Below, one piece after another: positions 43,136 through 53,371 of a stretch of 64,000 nt of DNA. The notes beneath the pieces are model-generated. The model did no database searches, was not told where the DNA came from, and saw only the letters and a program-made list of their open reading frames with translations. Source of the stretch: Ancylostoma caninum (lineage: Eukaryota; Nematoda; Chromadorea; Rhabditida; Ancylostomatidae). The position numbers and the translations under genes are program-made. The first letter of the stretch is position 1; every line of letters starts with the position of its first letter. The stretch covers positions 703,001 to 767,000 of the forward strand of contig JBAJFG010000011.1 in assembly GCA_037903475.1 (NCBI GenBank), written 5' to 3'.

Positions 43136-43290
43136 CATTCATTCCAATTATTCGAAATTTCCTTTATTCGAATATTTGAATATTGGAAAAGTTGAAATAT
43201 TCGATTTTTCGAATATTCGAAATATTCGAAAAACTGAATTATCGATTATTCCAATGTTCGAATATTCGGCGGAAAAAATTTGAATACCAA
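43136..43290. repeat. ATTCGAATATTCG palindrome cluster, right
   Basis: Counterpart of 40575-40690 in the right subterminal region; gives overlapping frames on both strands, not coding. Confidence 0.75.
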
Positions 43291-43536
43291 TGTATAGGCG
43301 CAACCAATTGTAGCTTGTACTAGCAGTCTTTGTATGTACAAACCCAACGCGTTTCGCCATGTGAAAAACAACACACTAATTACAATTAATTTTTGACGAG
43401 CTATTGATCATTTTCCTCAGTCTGTCCAAAAATCTAAAAATTGAAAGTTTTCAAAAAAAGTCGTCCTATGCAGCTTATGAGGATTATAATATCGTACAAG
43501 TCTCAAGAACGACTTCTGAGGTGAGACACTGCCTTC

Positions 43537-44243
43537 GAGGCTCACCACAAGACCAGTACTTCAGGGGAGCATCTTAGAGAGAATTGCATACGGCCATACG
43601 CAAGGGGCGTGACCTCGGCGTAGCTCTTTTGGGTAGAAACACGGGGGCTCTGCGTTTAGCTGTGGTTGTCTGCTTCCGCCACGCCACGCCGCAGCACACG
43701 TCTCCTACACACGGCCGTCTGCAGTTCCCTGTACATTCACAACTTAAAATCTGTGTTACATGCGTCCCGTTCTTTACGCAATGAATGCCTTTTCCAGCTA
43801 GAAAGCGAAATATGAATAAGGAAGAACCGCATTGATTCAATTCTACACTCGGATGCAAAATTTCCGTATTGGGACTTCTCATTTGTATCGGAAGTTCTGC
43901 TGGGATGAAATAAAGCTGAATCCGAAAATTATATAATGTGTATTATGTGGCTGTAAGCGTAGAAACCCTAATGGAGCAGAAAACAGCGAGTACGGGAGTT
44001 GTCCAGCGAATTCCAAAAAGTGCGCGGCCCGTCACCTACTGGATGCGCCGCTGGTCCGCTTTCAATCAGAAACTGAAGCCCCGCGCACCCAATTGCTGAC
44101 CAGTTTTCATCTCTTACGCGGCCCATCAGATTTAGGAACGCGGCTTGTCCCCTGTAAGTGCTTGAGTATGGTTGTGAAACATGGGTTTGAACCAAAAAAC
44201 TTGCATTGGGCCTCAGAGCAGCGCAGAGACGTTTGGAAAGATA

Positions 44244-44250
<7 letters not shown>
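43537..44250. other. no gene supported
   Basis: A 102-codon minus frame (43574-43882) has a Cys-rich piece (CECTGNCRRPCVGDVCC) that caught the eye, but the matching plus frame is also open and no splice context fits. Confidence 0.3.
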
Positions 44251-44277
<27 letters not shown>

Positions 44278-44278
44278 C
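44240..44278. repeat. (AT)n microsatellite
   Basis: About 38 bp of alternating A and T with one TGTA interruption. Confidence 0.95.
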
Positions 44279-44640
44279 GGAGTGAAACTTTTGGACAAGA
44301 TCAACTCCAAAGTTCTACGGAAAAGAGCAGGGTTCAAGGACTGGATTACAACAGCGTTACAAAGAAGGTAGAATAACGCCGATCGTCCTGCAAGAACATC
44401 ACCAGACAGAACATGGGCTTGAGCAGCATCTGACTGGATACCACACTGCAAAAGGTCTGTCGTTCGCCCTAGAACAAGGTGGCTAGACGACTTCGCTTAA
44501 TTAACTGGAGTAATCACCAAAGATGTGGCTGGGAGATGGACAGATCTGTTGGGGGTCGGTTCTTCAAGATTCAAAAAGTAGGAACAAATTACTCGTGTCT
44601 GTGCAATAATGAATAAATAATTGTAATTGTAATTATTTCC
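44279..44640 (+). pseudogene. RTE-like LINE 3' end fragment
   Basis: Reads, across two frames, LDKINSKVLRKRAGFKDWIT, a decayed RPRTRWLDDFA block and VAGRWTDLLGV, which is the C-terminal end of RTE-type polyproteins (the AGH...RPP.RW.D region). It ends with repeated aattgtaattgtaatt, as at RTE 3' tails. 5'-truncated at the microsatellite, which is common for LINEs. Confidence 0.65.
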
Positions 44641-45053
44641 AGATGATTATGATTATTCACGGAAGTTCCATGTAGAATAGAGTTAGAATAGAGTTGCGGA
44701 AACTTCATACCATAATGGGTTTTTGTAACCAAGCCAGGTTTTGTTGCAAGTTTCTGCGCTGTGGCTCAGTGCCAGAAGCGAAATTATTTTTTCTTGAGAT
44801 AGAGAAGTGAAGAAGTTTGCGACTAAAAAGAACTGTGGTGAGCTTCCACGCCCTCTCCCACTGTGACCGGCACTGCTCTAAATACGTTGAACTCTCTCAA
44901 TCTGTCCACCATTGACCCTGTAGAAGAATCAACGCGTGAAATCTTCAATGATTCTGTGTTATACGTTTCGGAAAAAAAGTTAGCATAAAGCTTCTAAAAA
45001 GGCAGTTGAGAGAAAAAGCCAACACCGGAATGCGAATGTATTGGTTGTGGTTA

Positions 45054-45252
45054 TTATCCATAATAACAACAGCAGCAACAACAACAACAACATCCACCAC
45101 CTCCGAAAAAGGGTGGTGCACCAAACATTGGACCACCTCCAAACATTGGAAAGCCCATACGTTTTTCTCGGATGGATCTCCGACATCGTCTAACTTGATG
45201 ATTGTAGCTTGGAGGATATCCACCCCATTGTCGTTTCACACGTCTCAGAGAG
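45054..45252 (-). CDS. last exon of a secreted-type peptide precursor ending in nine cysteines
   Basis: Exon 45252-45054, opened by the acceptor gatttttcag, encodes 65 residues. It has two dibasic sites: RRVKR before QWGGYPPSYNHQVRRCRR, and IREKR before MGFPMFGGGPMFGAPPFF; it ends GGGG, nine Cys, YYG, stop. The KR-QWGG start matches the KR-QWG start of peptide member 2. The only upstream exon with fitting phase found is 45457-45392 (VRGELTRDSMGSVVLSEGSP, donor gtacac), and a signal peptide was not located. Inference: processed secreted or cuticular peptide; nine consecutive Cys could cross-link or bind metal. Codons vary (TGT/TGC), so it is not a simple microsatellite. Confidence 0.7.
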
Positions 45253-45343
45253 CTGAAAAATCGCTTTCACAGTAGAATGAGGCGAGGCACCACGAAAAAA
45301 GAATCCAGCTAACACATAACACTTTCTAGAAATTTGTGTGAAT

Positions 45344-45712
45344 CTCCAAAAGCTGAGCATCTATTTCAGTTCTCAGCCTAGACAAGTGTACCTCCTTGGA
45401 CTGCCCTCGGACAAGACGACGCTCCCCATTGAATCTCTCGTAAGTTCTCCTCTGACTCTGAAACTTGGTTTTCCTAAAAACAGAATCGCACGAGAATGAA
45501 CGCGGAGTTCTTTGGGAGAATCTATCTTCAGAAACATTGCCTAAGGTGCTGTTGAAGTATGTCCATCATCTTTGCCCAATGGTTCCCGAGGAGCTCTGCA
45601 TAATACTATCACGTTCCTGTAGTGCCGATGTGGCCGACTCGGAAAAACACGGACCATTGAGATGATGCTCAAGGATTTGGATCTCGGCGGTGCTTCCTGC
45701 TTCCCACGCCAT
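45344..45712 (-). CDS. open frame interrupted by one TGA, overlapping the candidate upstream exon
   Basis: From ATG 45712 (MAWEAGSTAEIQILEHHLNG) the frame continues through SATSALQERDSIMQSSSGTI to TGA near 45569, and the same frame continues open with SEDRFSQRTPRSFSCDSVFR, YERFNGERRLVRGQSKE and HLSRLRTEIDAQLLEIH to TAG 45344. Both halves look protein-like. Either a small intron is missed, or it is a gene with a single stop. A second frame (from ATG near 45549, MFLKIDSPKELRVHS) is also open here and feeds the Cys-tail exon in phase, so the two readings compete. Confidence 0.4.
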
Positions 45713-46711
45713 GGTTAGCCGTATAGGAATCTACCCTCTTATATCTCAAAGTTAGTTTGACTTTTTATTTTGAAATTACTTGAAATGATCGGTGCCATTT
45801 TTCATGTTTGTGGATGTGGATGGTGTTTGTGAATATGTCCACTATCCTCTCATGGAAGCCTTTCTAGTACTTGCACATTTTTTACTTTAACTTTAAATGC
45901 CTTTAAACAAAGAATGACAGCTGGAACGTTCCACCGCAAGGCTGCGTGACAAGAGGTACACTGCTGGCCTGTGACTGGTCGATTCATATGCGCGTTTCGG
46001 CTACAACGTTAAAGAGTGTGAGCAGTTCTCCGAGAAAAAGGAGGTGTTCTTTAAACTCGGCGGGGGCGGGTAGAGAAGTCAGGAGGGTGCTACTATATTA
46101 TTCATTTGGTGTACACCGGGGGCGTGCTTAAAACACTTTGGGGCATAGTGGTGTTTCTCAGTGATATTAGATCGTAGCTTCAGGGCATTGTGAGAGGTAA
46201 CGAGTTGAGATGTCAGCTACAGAGCCCATCTCATGTACAGAGTTCAGCCCCGCCTTTCGATGTACCTTTTGTCATATCCGAAAGAAACCCGAGCCGACCA
46301 CGCACGTGGCATATAATTCCAGGCCCATTTTTCGTACGTGAGTGATAAATGGCGCTAGGGACACTTTCTACCAGCATACGGCATGTGCAGAAATCTCACT
46401 TGATTTTCGGATGTTAGGTATCCCCTACCCCTAACAATTCAGCGTGGGCCTTGCCTAAACGCTCGATCGCTTTCTTTAAGATCACCATGCTCCCTATGAT
46501 AAACCTAATACCCTGCCCACCTGCAGCAGGTGATCGACGATGGTGGTAAAGGGCGCAACCAAGACTTTTGCCGTTTCAAGCCTAGTTTGGAGTGGATCCG
46601 AACCCTAGCAGCTGCTACAGTCGATCATTGTCGATCGGACGCCGTACGATTCCCGGATACAATGTTAATGCGATGACTGGATGCGGCTGCTGATTCATCA
46701 GATCTAAAGTC
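45713..46711. other. no gene seen
   Basis: No supported exon, repeat or element between the ORF start at 45712 and the weak frames beyond 46712. Confidence 0.35.
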
Positions 46712-47110
46712 CTATATGAGAATGCCGCGAATGTGTGTTAAGAGATCCATTTTCTTGGTTATGCGCAGGAGTTTATAGATAATGATACTGATAAACTTGC
46801 ACATACCAGACCTTTTATATACAAGGCAAGTTGCTGCGAGGCAATGTGGGGTTAAAGAAATCACAATTTTGGGAGCCGCGAGAACCTTCCCGACAACATA
46901 ACAATATTTGAAGAATCCATATATGTCATTTCCTCCGCCACCATCTTCAAATCTGGAATCCTCCATTATGACTGGGTCCGAATTGGGCCTGTCGGGCTCT
47001 CGCTTGCTTCTGTCGATGGAGCTTCGAAGTAAAATTTCGAATGGCCTGTTATTTCGACTCACAGAGCAGCAGTGTCTTTTAAGAGAGCTCTGGTTGTTTG
47101 TTTGCAACAT
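46712..47110 (-). CDS. weak hypothetical exon(s)
   Basis: A 132-codon frame; only its middle (DRPNSDPVIMEDSRFEDGGG then NDIYGFFKYCYVVGK) looks protein-like and it is followed by a ggttct rather than a strong donor. Might belong with the frame at 47184-47417 on the same strand. Confidence 0.25.
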   Translation of the reverse strand: MLQTNNQSSLKRHCCSVSRNNRPFEILLRSSIDRSKREPDRPNSDPVIMEDSRFEDGGGGNDIYGFFKYCYVVGKVLAAPKIVISLTPHCLAATCLVYKRSGMCKFISIIIYKLLRITKKMDLLTHIRGILI

Positions 47111-47183
47111 GAGAAAGGGGCACTGATACTAATCATGCATCTGCATCTACAAATAGGGCATCACATATATGCACTTTGGTTGC

Positions 47184-47417
47184 CTAGACTCCTGTTGATC
47201 TTCGGGTATACTTAGCGGGCGCCGGCAATTCTTCCATTTGCCTCAGTGGCGTTCCAGTTTTGTCGAATTGGTTCTGTTTGCTTGAAGAACGCGAAAGACA
47301 TTGCTTCTTCCTTTGAAGGAGTTTGTAAAGAAATCTGACCATGGGGTCGGCATTGTCGGCATTCTTCCTACTGTACGCTTGGCGTTCCGTGGACACCACT
47401 CGCCGACGACTCACCAC
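47184..47417 (-). CDS. basic coding-like exon, unrecognised
   Basis: The frame has VVSRRRVVSTERQAYSRKNA, DPMVRFLYKLLQRKKQCLSR, NQFDKTGTPLRQMEELPAPA and ends at TAG 47184. Rich in Arg/Lys/Gln with dibasic sites. A gtacagtag acceptor lies at about 47371, so the exon may start there. No signal peptide was found upstream. Confidence 0.35.
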   Translation of the reverse strand: MVSRRRVVSTERQAYSRKNADNADPMVRFLYKLLQRKKQCLSRSSSKQNQFDKTGTPLRQMEELPAPAKYTRRSTGV

Positions 47418-47419
47418 TC

Positions 47420-47700
47420 CAAGGGTAGTGAGATGCTAGTTCGCAAAATTCTCTACCGACGATTTTGAACCCCCAGGGGAACAATGGGCATGGTTGCAGC
47501 TCGTCCCTGAACGATCATGTGTAGAGGACAGTCATACACCTAAAATCCGATCCTACTATTCGAATGTTGAGAGCAGGGATGGATGCTACAGTTCCAAAAC
47601 ATTTTACTGGGTTCGAAAACGTAAGAAAGGGGCCAATTAAGTCGCACGATTTGACTGATGACTTGCGTCTCACCACTGTGATTTCCTTTGAAATTTAATT
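47420..47700 (+). repeat. dispersed repeat family D, copy 3
   Basis: Shares gatcctactattcgaatgtt, gcagggatggatgctac and gttccaaaacatttta...gtaagaaagg with copies 1, 2 and 4. Confidence 0.55.
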
Positions 47701-48700
47701 TTTTTGCGCAGAATACACCCCTTGTTTAGACTGCGTAAGACTTATATAGAGCGTGGTTCCTGTAAAATAAATGAAAACGCGAATATGTGTCCGCAGAGAC
47801 GTTCCCTCATCTCTATGTTTTCCTGAATCAGGTACTCTTCTTGAGGAAATTTCTTGACGGTGCTATGACCCACTGCAGCCTTTTCCAACCTCGTCAGGCA
47901 TTGACAGCGAGCCGCGCTGTGTAGCTGTAAAACGTAATACTTCGTCTGTGTTTGATAGACAAGTTCCAAGAAATTCGACGATAGGTACTTCACCCATTGA
48001 CACTGAGTAGTAGCGTGTCGACATGACCTTTCTCTACTGGCCCTCGAACACACTCAAGACTCAATGGTCTAATTACCAGACATGATAAGTGAACATCTTA
48101 GAATGAAAAATCACAGCCACATCAAGGGTTCGACAAAACAAACATGACGTATCCTGAAACCGCGACGCGCATGTCAGAAAAGTGATATTGTCCATCTGGT
48201 GAAGCCTTTTTGAGTCAGAACACCAAGAGCTACTAAATGAAGTCAGTGAAGGCCGTCGTCGACGCTGTGTAGCTAAGAGAATTGGAAGGCCATTCACATG
48301 ACACACGTGGGCCGCAGGCCAAAGTGCACTCTAGGCGAAATCATCAAATAAATACCACACAAGCACATACCACACAAAAATCCGCACCACACATATCGCA
48401 CACCTAATAAAGAGTAGACTGACGACGAGAGGACTATCGCCCCCTGCCGCCGATTTCAACAAACCTTCGACGTCAATTGAACTGTCAAAACTTCATTATT
48501 CTAAGATTAATATTCCCGAGAACTTACTGATCAACTTTGTTGGGGAAAATATCCTTTACTTACTAATCAATGTTGTAGGAGAAAAATATACTATAAGTCC
48601 TAATACGAGTTTTCGGACCCCACCACTGTTTTATTAGTCCAGTGCAAAGTGATGCTACAGTAAAGCATGAAAAAATAGATGTTCCTATAAAATCGCTTAC
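47700..48700. other. no complete gene supported; intron/3' region of the propeptide gene likely here
   Basis: The minus frame 48053-47742 has QCLTRLEKAAVGHSTVKKF, related to a stretch in repeat copy 2, so it is probably repeat-derived. Frame 48306-48073 (minus) contains a ggtttcag acceptor and could hold the second exon of the propeptide gene, unproven. Confidence 0.3.
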
Positions 48701-48903
48701 CTCATTCCAAGCGCTTCCTTTATAGTTTTGGAAGGAACTTGCGTCTGTCTCTTGTTCCTCAGTGCGTTCTCATTTGCAACAGCCACGTTAGAAGATTCTG
48801 GTGCAGGGCGGGCCAACAAAAGCTCGGACAGTTTCGTTAGGTCAGTACTAACAGCATACGCGATCTGAAGTGCTGCTAAGCAGCAGATCACCAACGCGTG
48901 CAT
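48701..48903 (-). CDS. first exon of a secreted propeptide (KR-processed)
   Basis: ATG 48903 lies two bases after gattttcag, a trans-splice-like acceptor. The exon encodes a signal peptide MHALVICCLAALQIAYAVS, a propiece (TKLSELLLARPAPESSNVAV), RNKR, then QTQVPSKTIKEALGMR up to the gtaagc donor after 48701, phase 2. The layout (signal, propiece, dibasic site, Gln-started peptide) is that of a neuropeptide or defence-peptide precursor. The peptide continues in an exon I could not identify, so its C-terminus and family are unknown. Confidence 0.65.
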
Positions 48904-49448
48904 TTCTGAAAATCATTGAAGACACAGTAAGAAATCACAATCGAGACATCGTGTTCTCGAAAACTGTGGGTACTCAGACATTCATGCGAGAGTACCGCCT
49001 GACAAAATGATGTCTCCTGCTCGAGGGTGAGCGGGAGACATCCAAAAATGAGAGTTTTTGTCCGGCAACATCCTAATTTTGTCCCGCAAGCTCGACGCGA
49101 GACCCGGTTTTGTTTCCTCAATCGGGCCTCAGTGGGCCAGTTGAGTCTCGTAGAACTCCACTCTCCAATATTAATTATGATTACCACTAAACTGCTGGTT
49201 TCCGCTTGGCAATGACAATTTCTCCGGTTAATCCCACAACAAAACCAAAGTGATGTCTCCCGCAGCTCCCGATTTTGTCCCGAAAATGATAAGAGGTTGT
49301 TTTGTCAGGCAGGACTCTAGCCCTCTCCTGAATAGGTGGGCGGTCGACAAACAGTGCTGTTCTTCTGAGTGGGCAGATGTGTTTGAACTGTACGAGTATA
49401 AGTTGAAGAATAACACACAACTGACGTGTAAGTTAGGGTATATGTATA
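48904..49448. other. no gene seen; 12-bp hairpin at 49015-49041
   Basis: tgtctcctgctcgagggtgagcgggagaca folds as a hairpin; related gatgtctcccgcagctccc recurs at 49252 with cgattttgtcccg, suggesting remains of one inverted-repeat element about 280 bp long. Confidence 0.4.
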
Positions 49449-50031
49449 CAGGGTGTGGCAAAAGTTTTTGGACAAACATAATCGATCTTCAAAACATGGG
49501 GAGAAAGAAATTGAAAACATCGCTAGTTGTTACAAGTCGGCAGCTTAATGGTAAACATAACTAATATTTTTGATCCTAAAATCCATCCACTGTAGGGAAC
49601 AAGCTTTCAAAATAGTAACTGCAACATTGGCCCGGCGCGCACACTGATGAAGGCAAATTCATCTCGGGCCATCTCTAAAATTCCGGAACAGAGTCCAAAT
49701 TCCCGTGCAACGTTAAGAAAGCCTTAGCTCATAAATCTTCAGAACACTACAGAATCTTTCACGATAAATGTAGGACCTCGACAGGCGATTATCTATCACC
49801 GCCTCTGCAGTGGAGATGAATACTCACTTTAGGAGGCAATTTCATCATTCTATAAATCCCAAATTAGCATGTGTACATTAAGAAAGAGGGAATTAGCAAG
49901 TCTATCACAAAAAAACAGTGGTGAAATTGCCGATAAACTAGCGAAAACAGCTATGGTATGGTTCCAAGCTTGCTCTTTCGTATGTTTTCAGGGAGCGATT
50001 ATTCGTGTTCAGAGACTTTTGCCGCACCCTG
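49449..50031. mobile_element. TA-flanked non-autonomous Tc1/mariner-type element
   Basis: TA 49447-49448 and 50032-50033. Ends cagggtgtggcaaaagttt and ...agacttttgccgcaccctg are inverted with two mismatches. 583 bp; no transposase motifs. Confidence 0.75.
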
Positions 50032-50352
50032 TACAAATAAACTTTCAATATGTACGCCCATACAATTTTGGAAAAAGAACCACTAGAAAAGCAAACTGCT
50101 GTGGATAACCTGCTTTCGAACTTGTTTTCAGGCAAGCCAAGTAATTTTCTTCTTTTAATTTTTGACTCCGGTTGTTCCCCCCGTCCTCCTCCCCCCCCCT
50201 TTAATGTGGCTGGAAATTTCTGTATTAATAACGGACTGTGCACTATAACGAAAGGATCAATGAAATTATTTGTTGCAGCCGTTTTCCTACGCCTACACAA
50301 TAGATTGGTGCCCCAACAATAAACTTGAAACCCATCAGAATCCTTGCCAGAA

Positions 50353-50795
50353 ATGAATGAAGAAGTTAGAAACCAACCAAAAACTCGTCAGGACTCAATT
50401 TGTTGCCGGAGTTCGCTTAAAGGTAAGTTCAACAGACCTGCGGTTCCCGTTCCAGGTTCCGTGTACGAATTGTTTCACATAAATTGCGAGAATATTCCTT
50501 CTTACGAGGCATCCATATGACTCAATGCTTTTATGTATGTTCACGTACGTAAGTGTCTATTACCTCAACCACCAATGTGCCTGTGCGCAAATTATTGAGA
50601 ACACATTTCTTGTGCTCCATCGCAGGCCCCAAATACAGACTGAACATGTTTTATCAGCAGTTACACGGCGGGGTTAAAGCTTATTTTGTCGCACCACGAG
50701 TTACGAGTGATGTAATCCTTCCCAGCAAAGACTGTGATCCGCGAGCGAAGAACTGGTATGCATGCCACAAACCTAGGATGGCAGCTCGATCTTAG
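50353..50795 (+). CDS. unrecognised two-exon gene
   Basis: Exon 1 50353-50422 starts ATG two bases after ccttgccag and reads MNEEVRNQPKTRQDSICCRS to donor gtaagt; exon 2 starts at 50626 after catcgcag in the matching phase and reads GPKYRLNMFYQQLHGGVKAY, DVILPSKDCDPRAKN. If exon 2 is terminal it ends WYACHKPRMAARS at TAG 50793-50795 (about 80 residues). Alternatively a donor gtatgc after 50755 leads to a further exon near 50830 (RMLTQVIQKCSRTAPRGSLR). No signal peptide; basic with several Cys. Family not recognised, but both splice sites and the phase fit. Confidence 0.6.
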
Positions 50796-50821
50796 CGCAG
50801 AGTTGTGTTCCTACTAAGGAC

Positions 50822-51086
50822 ATGAGTAAACGTATGCTTACCCAAGTCATCCAAAAATGTTCCCGAACGGCTCCCCGTGGCAGCCTTAGGCGAACGCAGC
50901 AATCCCTCAGCGGACTTCCAGATCCGCGCCGCACCGCAAGCACCTCTTGTGATGGATTGTTGCCTTGAGCCACGGTTTTACCCGTATCTCAGCCAGCCTG
51001 AGGAGTCTCGCAAGGCTAGTCTCGTTTCCGCCGCGGCGGTGACAGCTCTGATGTTCAGCCAGTGGCCTACATACACCTCCCAGTGA
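50822..51086 (+). CDS. two overlapping coding-like frames, possible terminal exon
   Basis: Frame 1: NVPERLPVAALGERSNPSAD, QIRAAPQAPLVMDCCLEPRF, FSQWPTYTSQ to TGA 51084-51086. Frame 2: KRMLTQVIQKCSRTAPRGSL, GLPDPRRTASTSCDGLLP to TGA near 50968. GC is higher than the flanks. Only one can be right; frame 2 would fit downstream of the gene at 50353. Confidence 0.3.
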
Positions 51087-51930
51087 GCGGGTCGCCAAAT
51101 GACAAGGAGGGCTGAACGCAGGTTGAACGACACCACACTAAATTGGGTCAGCACCTTGCTTGCAACGTAGTCGAAACATGGGATGTGCAGCTCGCCGCAT
51201 TCGCATTGCGGTAGTTTTTCAACTTGCAGTAATGTCTGCCTTGGATTTCTCGGGGATGTGGCTTGGCAGGTTCTGCCACGTTTACCTAGTTATGGGAGTT
51301 AAGTCAGTTCCCTCATCGGAAGTCTCGCCCACTATTTCTCACAGCAGTCCGACGTTAGCACAACTTCTTCTCACCTTACTCTGACAATCGTGGCCGGACA
51401 GCAGATGGGACCTCCATCGCCCCTCCTATTTTTTGGGGGAGCTAACATCGACGTTCTGCTAGAGCATAACGTGTTGCTGGTGCCCCTTGACGTGCTGCAG
51501 TCCGCCGGGATTACCCAGACGTGTTGCCGTTGAATTACTCCATGTTGAATTAATAACGCACATCAGCTGGATGTAATGAGGAAGGTCTTCGGAGCAGGTC
51601 CAAGGATTGGAGTTCGATTTGGGTGTGCAGAATGGAGTTGGATTTGATGTGTCAAAACCCAAATTGCTTGTTCTTGCATGAGCAATATGTTTGTTACAAA
51701 TCCACAGCGGTGTTACTGCTGTCTCCGAGAACGTGGAACATTCAGCAATTTTTGCGCACATTCCAACAGATTTTGCTTAACTTTTGGGCGCAATCATTTC
51801 GAGTGTATTTCGCTTATTTTCTAGAGATTTACGTGTATTTTTTGGGTGGAATAGGGAAATATTTCGCGAAATATAGGCGAAATCTGCTCAAAAGCATACG
51901 TAGTCTGCTAAAATTTTGTCATCTGCGCAG
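51087..51930. other. no gene supported
   Basis: Short frames on both strands without splice or domain support. Confidence 0.3.
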
Positions 51931-52034
51931 GTGCGAAGAAGCGGTATCCCTCTACGGGATCGGGTATAGCCGCAAGGGCACGTGGGGGATCGTCTGCCGG
52001 GCACATGGGGGGGGTCTTCTGCTATATGTGGGAG
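51931..52034 (+). CDS. possible internal exon
   Basis: Bounded by atctgcgcag and ggag|gtaagt. Two frames are open: one with KKRYPSTGSGIAARARGG, the other with CEEAVSLYGIGYSRKGTWGI. Good splice signals but no partner exon. Confidence 0.3.
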
Positions 52035-53147
52035 GTAAGTGCCCCGCGATTTGGAGTCCACCCCCAGATTCAACTGGAGGTGGAACCATTTCCTCCTGCA
52101 GTCAACCCCCATGATTCGCTGAGTATATGTGTTGGATGCAAGCTCAGAGATGATTATTGCGCACACAATTGTGATCTTGAAATTATGCGAAGTTCTGAAT
52201 TGTAACATGGAAATCGATAAGGTTTTGTGAGCATGACCGCAACCAGTAAAAAAAGGAACATATTAGTAGGAGTGCTTATGAGAAATTGTCTATATTTTAA
52301 AAAATTGGCACCTGTTCCAATCGTACAGAGACATTTATATACTCCGAACACGGTGGAAACCATATGCGTTTCCAATTTTGATGAGGAGGGCAGAGCGCAC
52401 TCAAATTTAGGAAAAGATCCCAATATTCCTGTTTGCTCCCACCAATGTCAACATGGAACCTGAATAGTTCAAACAAACATGAGTTTTTGCAAGGAATTTC
52501 CTAGTCTCAGTTACAAGGAGGTAGTCACAGTGAAAATCTTGCCTTGCAATGCCAATATTGCAGGCGCGCCGCAGTTGAATATTTCAAGAAACATTGGGAT
52601 ACAACCATTGGAAACATAAGAAAAACCAGGTTTCTTCAAGTTAATTGATTGTAATCATGATATCTACCTCTTTTTTCTTCCCCATCTTCCAAGCAAAGAA
52701 TCATCAGTCTCACTGGAAGACTTCGCTACACCTGTAATCGGAAGAACGAATCACTACTTTGACATAGCGCATTTCTTGAACCTTTCCTCTTAATTGGTAG
52801 CCTGACAGCGTCAAACCTGGGCTTTCCAGTAGTCACATAGAGAAATTTCGATTCCAGACCCGTATCCAATACACCCAAAAATTTTTTGCCGATCATCAAG
52901 ATCTAGCAAAGCCTAATGTGAAAAGCACCGATGACAAAGTTGGGAAGGTGATTTATCAGGAGCGCTGGCAAAAGAAGTATACTATTCAGTTTTCAGGACT
53001 GATTTTAACGTGGGCGCTAGCAACACATCAGAATTTTCTGCTTACATTTACTTCAAAAGAGGTCCTTATGAGTGCAAGTCGTCTTATGTGTCTTATAGAA
53101 TACATGACATCGTTGACTACCAGAAACCCCATGATTTACTGTCATGG
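52035..53147. other. no gene firmly supported
   Basis: A plus frame at 52227-52463 (MRNCLYFKKLAPVPIVQRHL...) is mildly coding-like; nothing around it confirms a gene. Confidence 0.25.
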
Positions 53148-53272
53148 GTATTAAAAGTCGTGAGATGGCAGGGAACCTAATGCAGCAGGTGGTTGCCCAC
53201 CCAGCATCTGATCCAATTCCAAGTATGCATCAGCTACTATGTATTCTTCTTGGGAGGTTGCTCGCTTAGAAG
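53148..53272 (+). CDS. short coding-like frame
   Basis: Reads MGIKSREMAGNLMQQVVAHP, then SMHQLLCILLGRLLA to TAG 53270-53272. Protein-like but only about 40 codons; the foldback element starts about 100 bp downstream. Could be the last exon of a gene truncated by it. Confidence 0.3.
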
Positions 53273-53371
53273 CATTTCGATTTTGGAGCCCGAGATAGCA
53301 CTTCAGATAGCACTTCAGTATCTACGGCAGCCAGGGTCTGAACCCCACTGTGAATCTTCGTGTTAGGCTCG

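Larger units (their letters stand above)
40442..43534. mobile_element. large AGGCAG-ended composite element with two nested transposons
   Basis: Ends aggcagtgtctcacttc (40442) and gaggtgagacactgcct (43534) are inverted copies. Subterminal regions also mirror each other (gcaactatacattggtattcgaa near 40559 against ttgaataccaatgtataggcgcaacc near 43282-43309) and hold ATTCGAATATTCG palindrome clusters. The termini resemble those of the TTAA MITEs, but TTAA is not preserved at the edges. Inside lie the TA-flanked MITE 41280-41540 and the mariner-like element 41655-42542. No transposase of its own was identified. Confidence 0.7.

Noticed and set aside
43574..43882. Cys-rich minus frame (CECTGNCRRPC) as a secreted toxin-like peptide
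   Set aside because: No signal peptide, no splice fit, and the opposite strand is equally open.
44945..45275. Val-rich and Thr-rich frames around 45050-45110
   Set aside because: Shadow frames of the TGT/TGC cysteine block; only the Cys frame has splice acceptor and dibasic sites.
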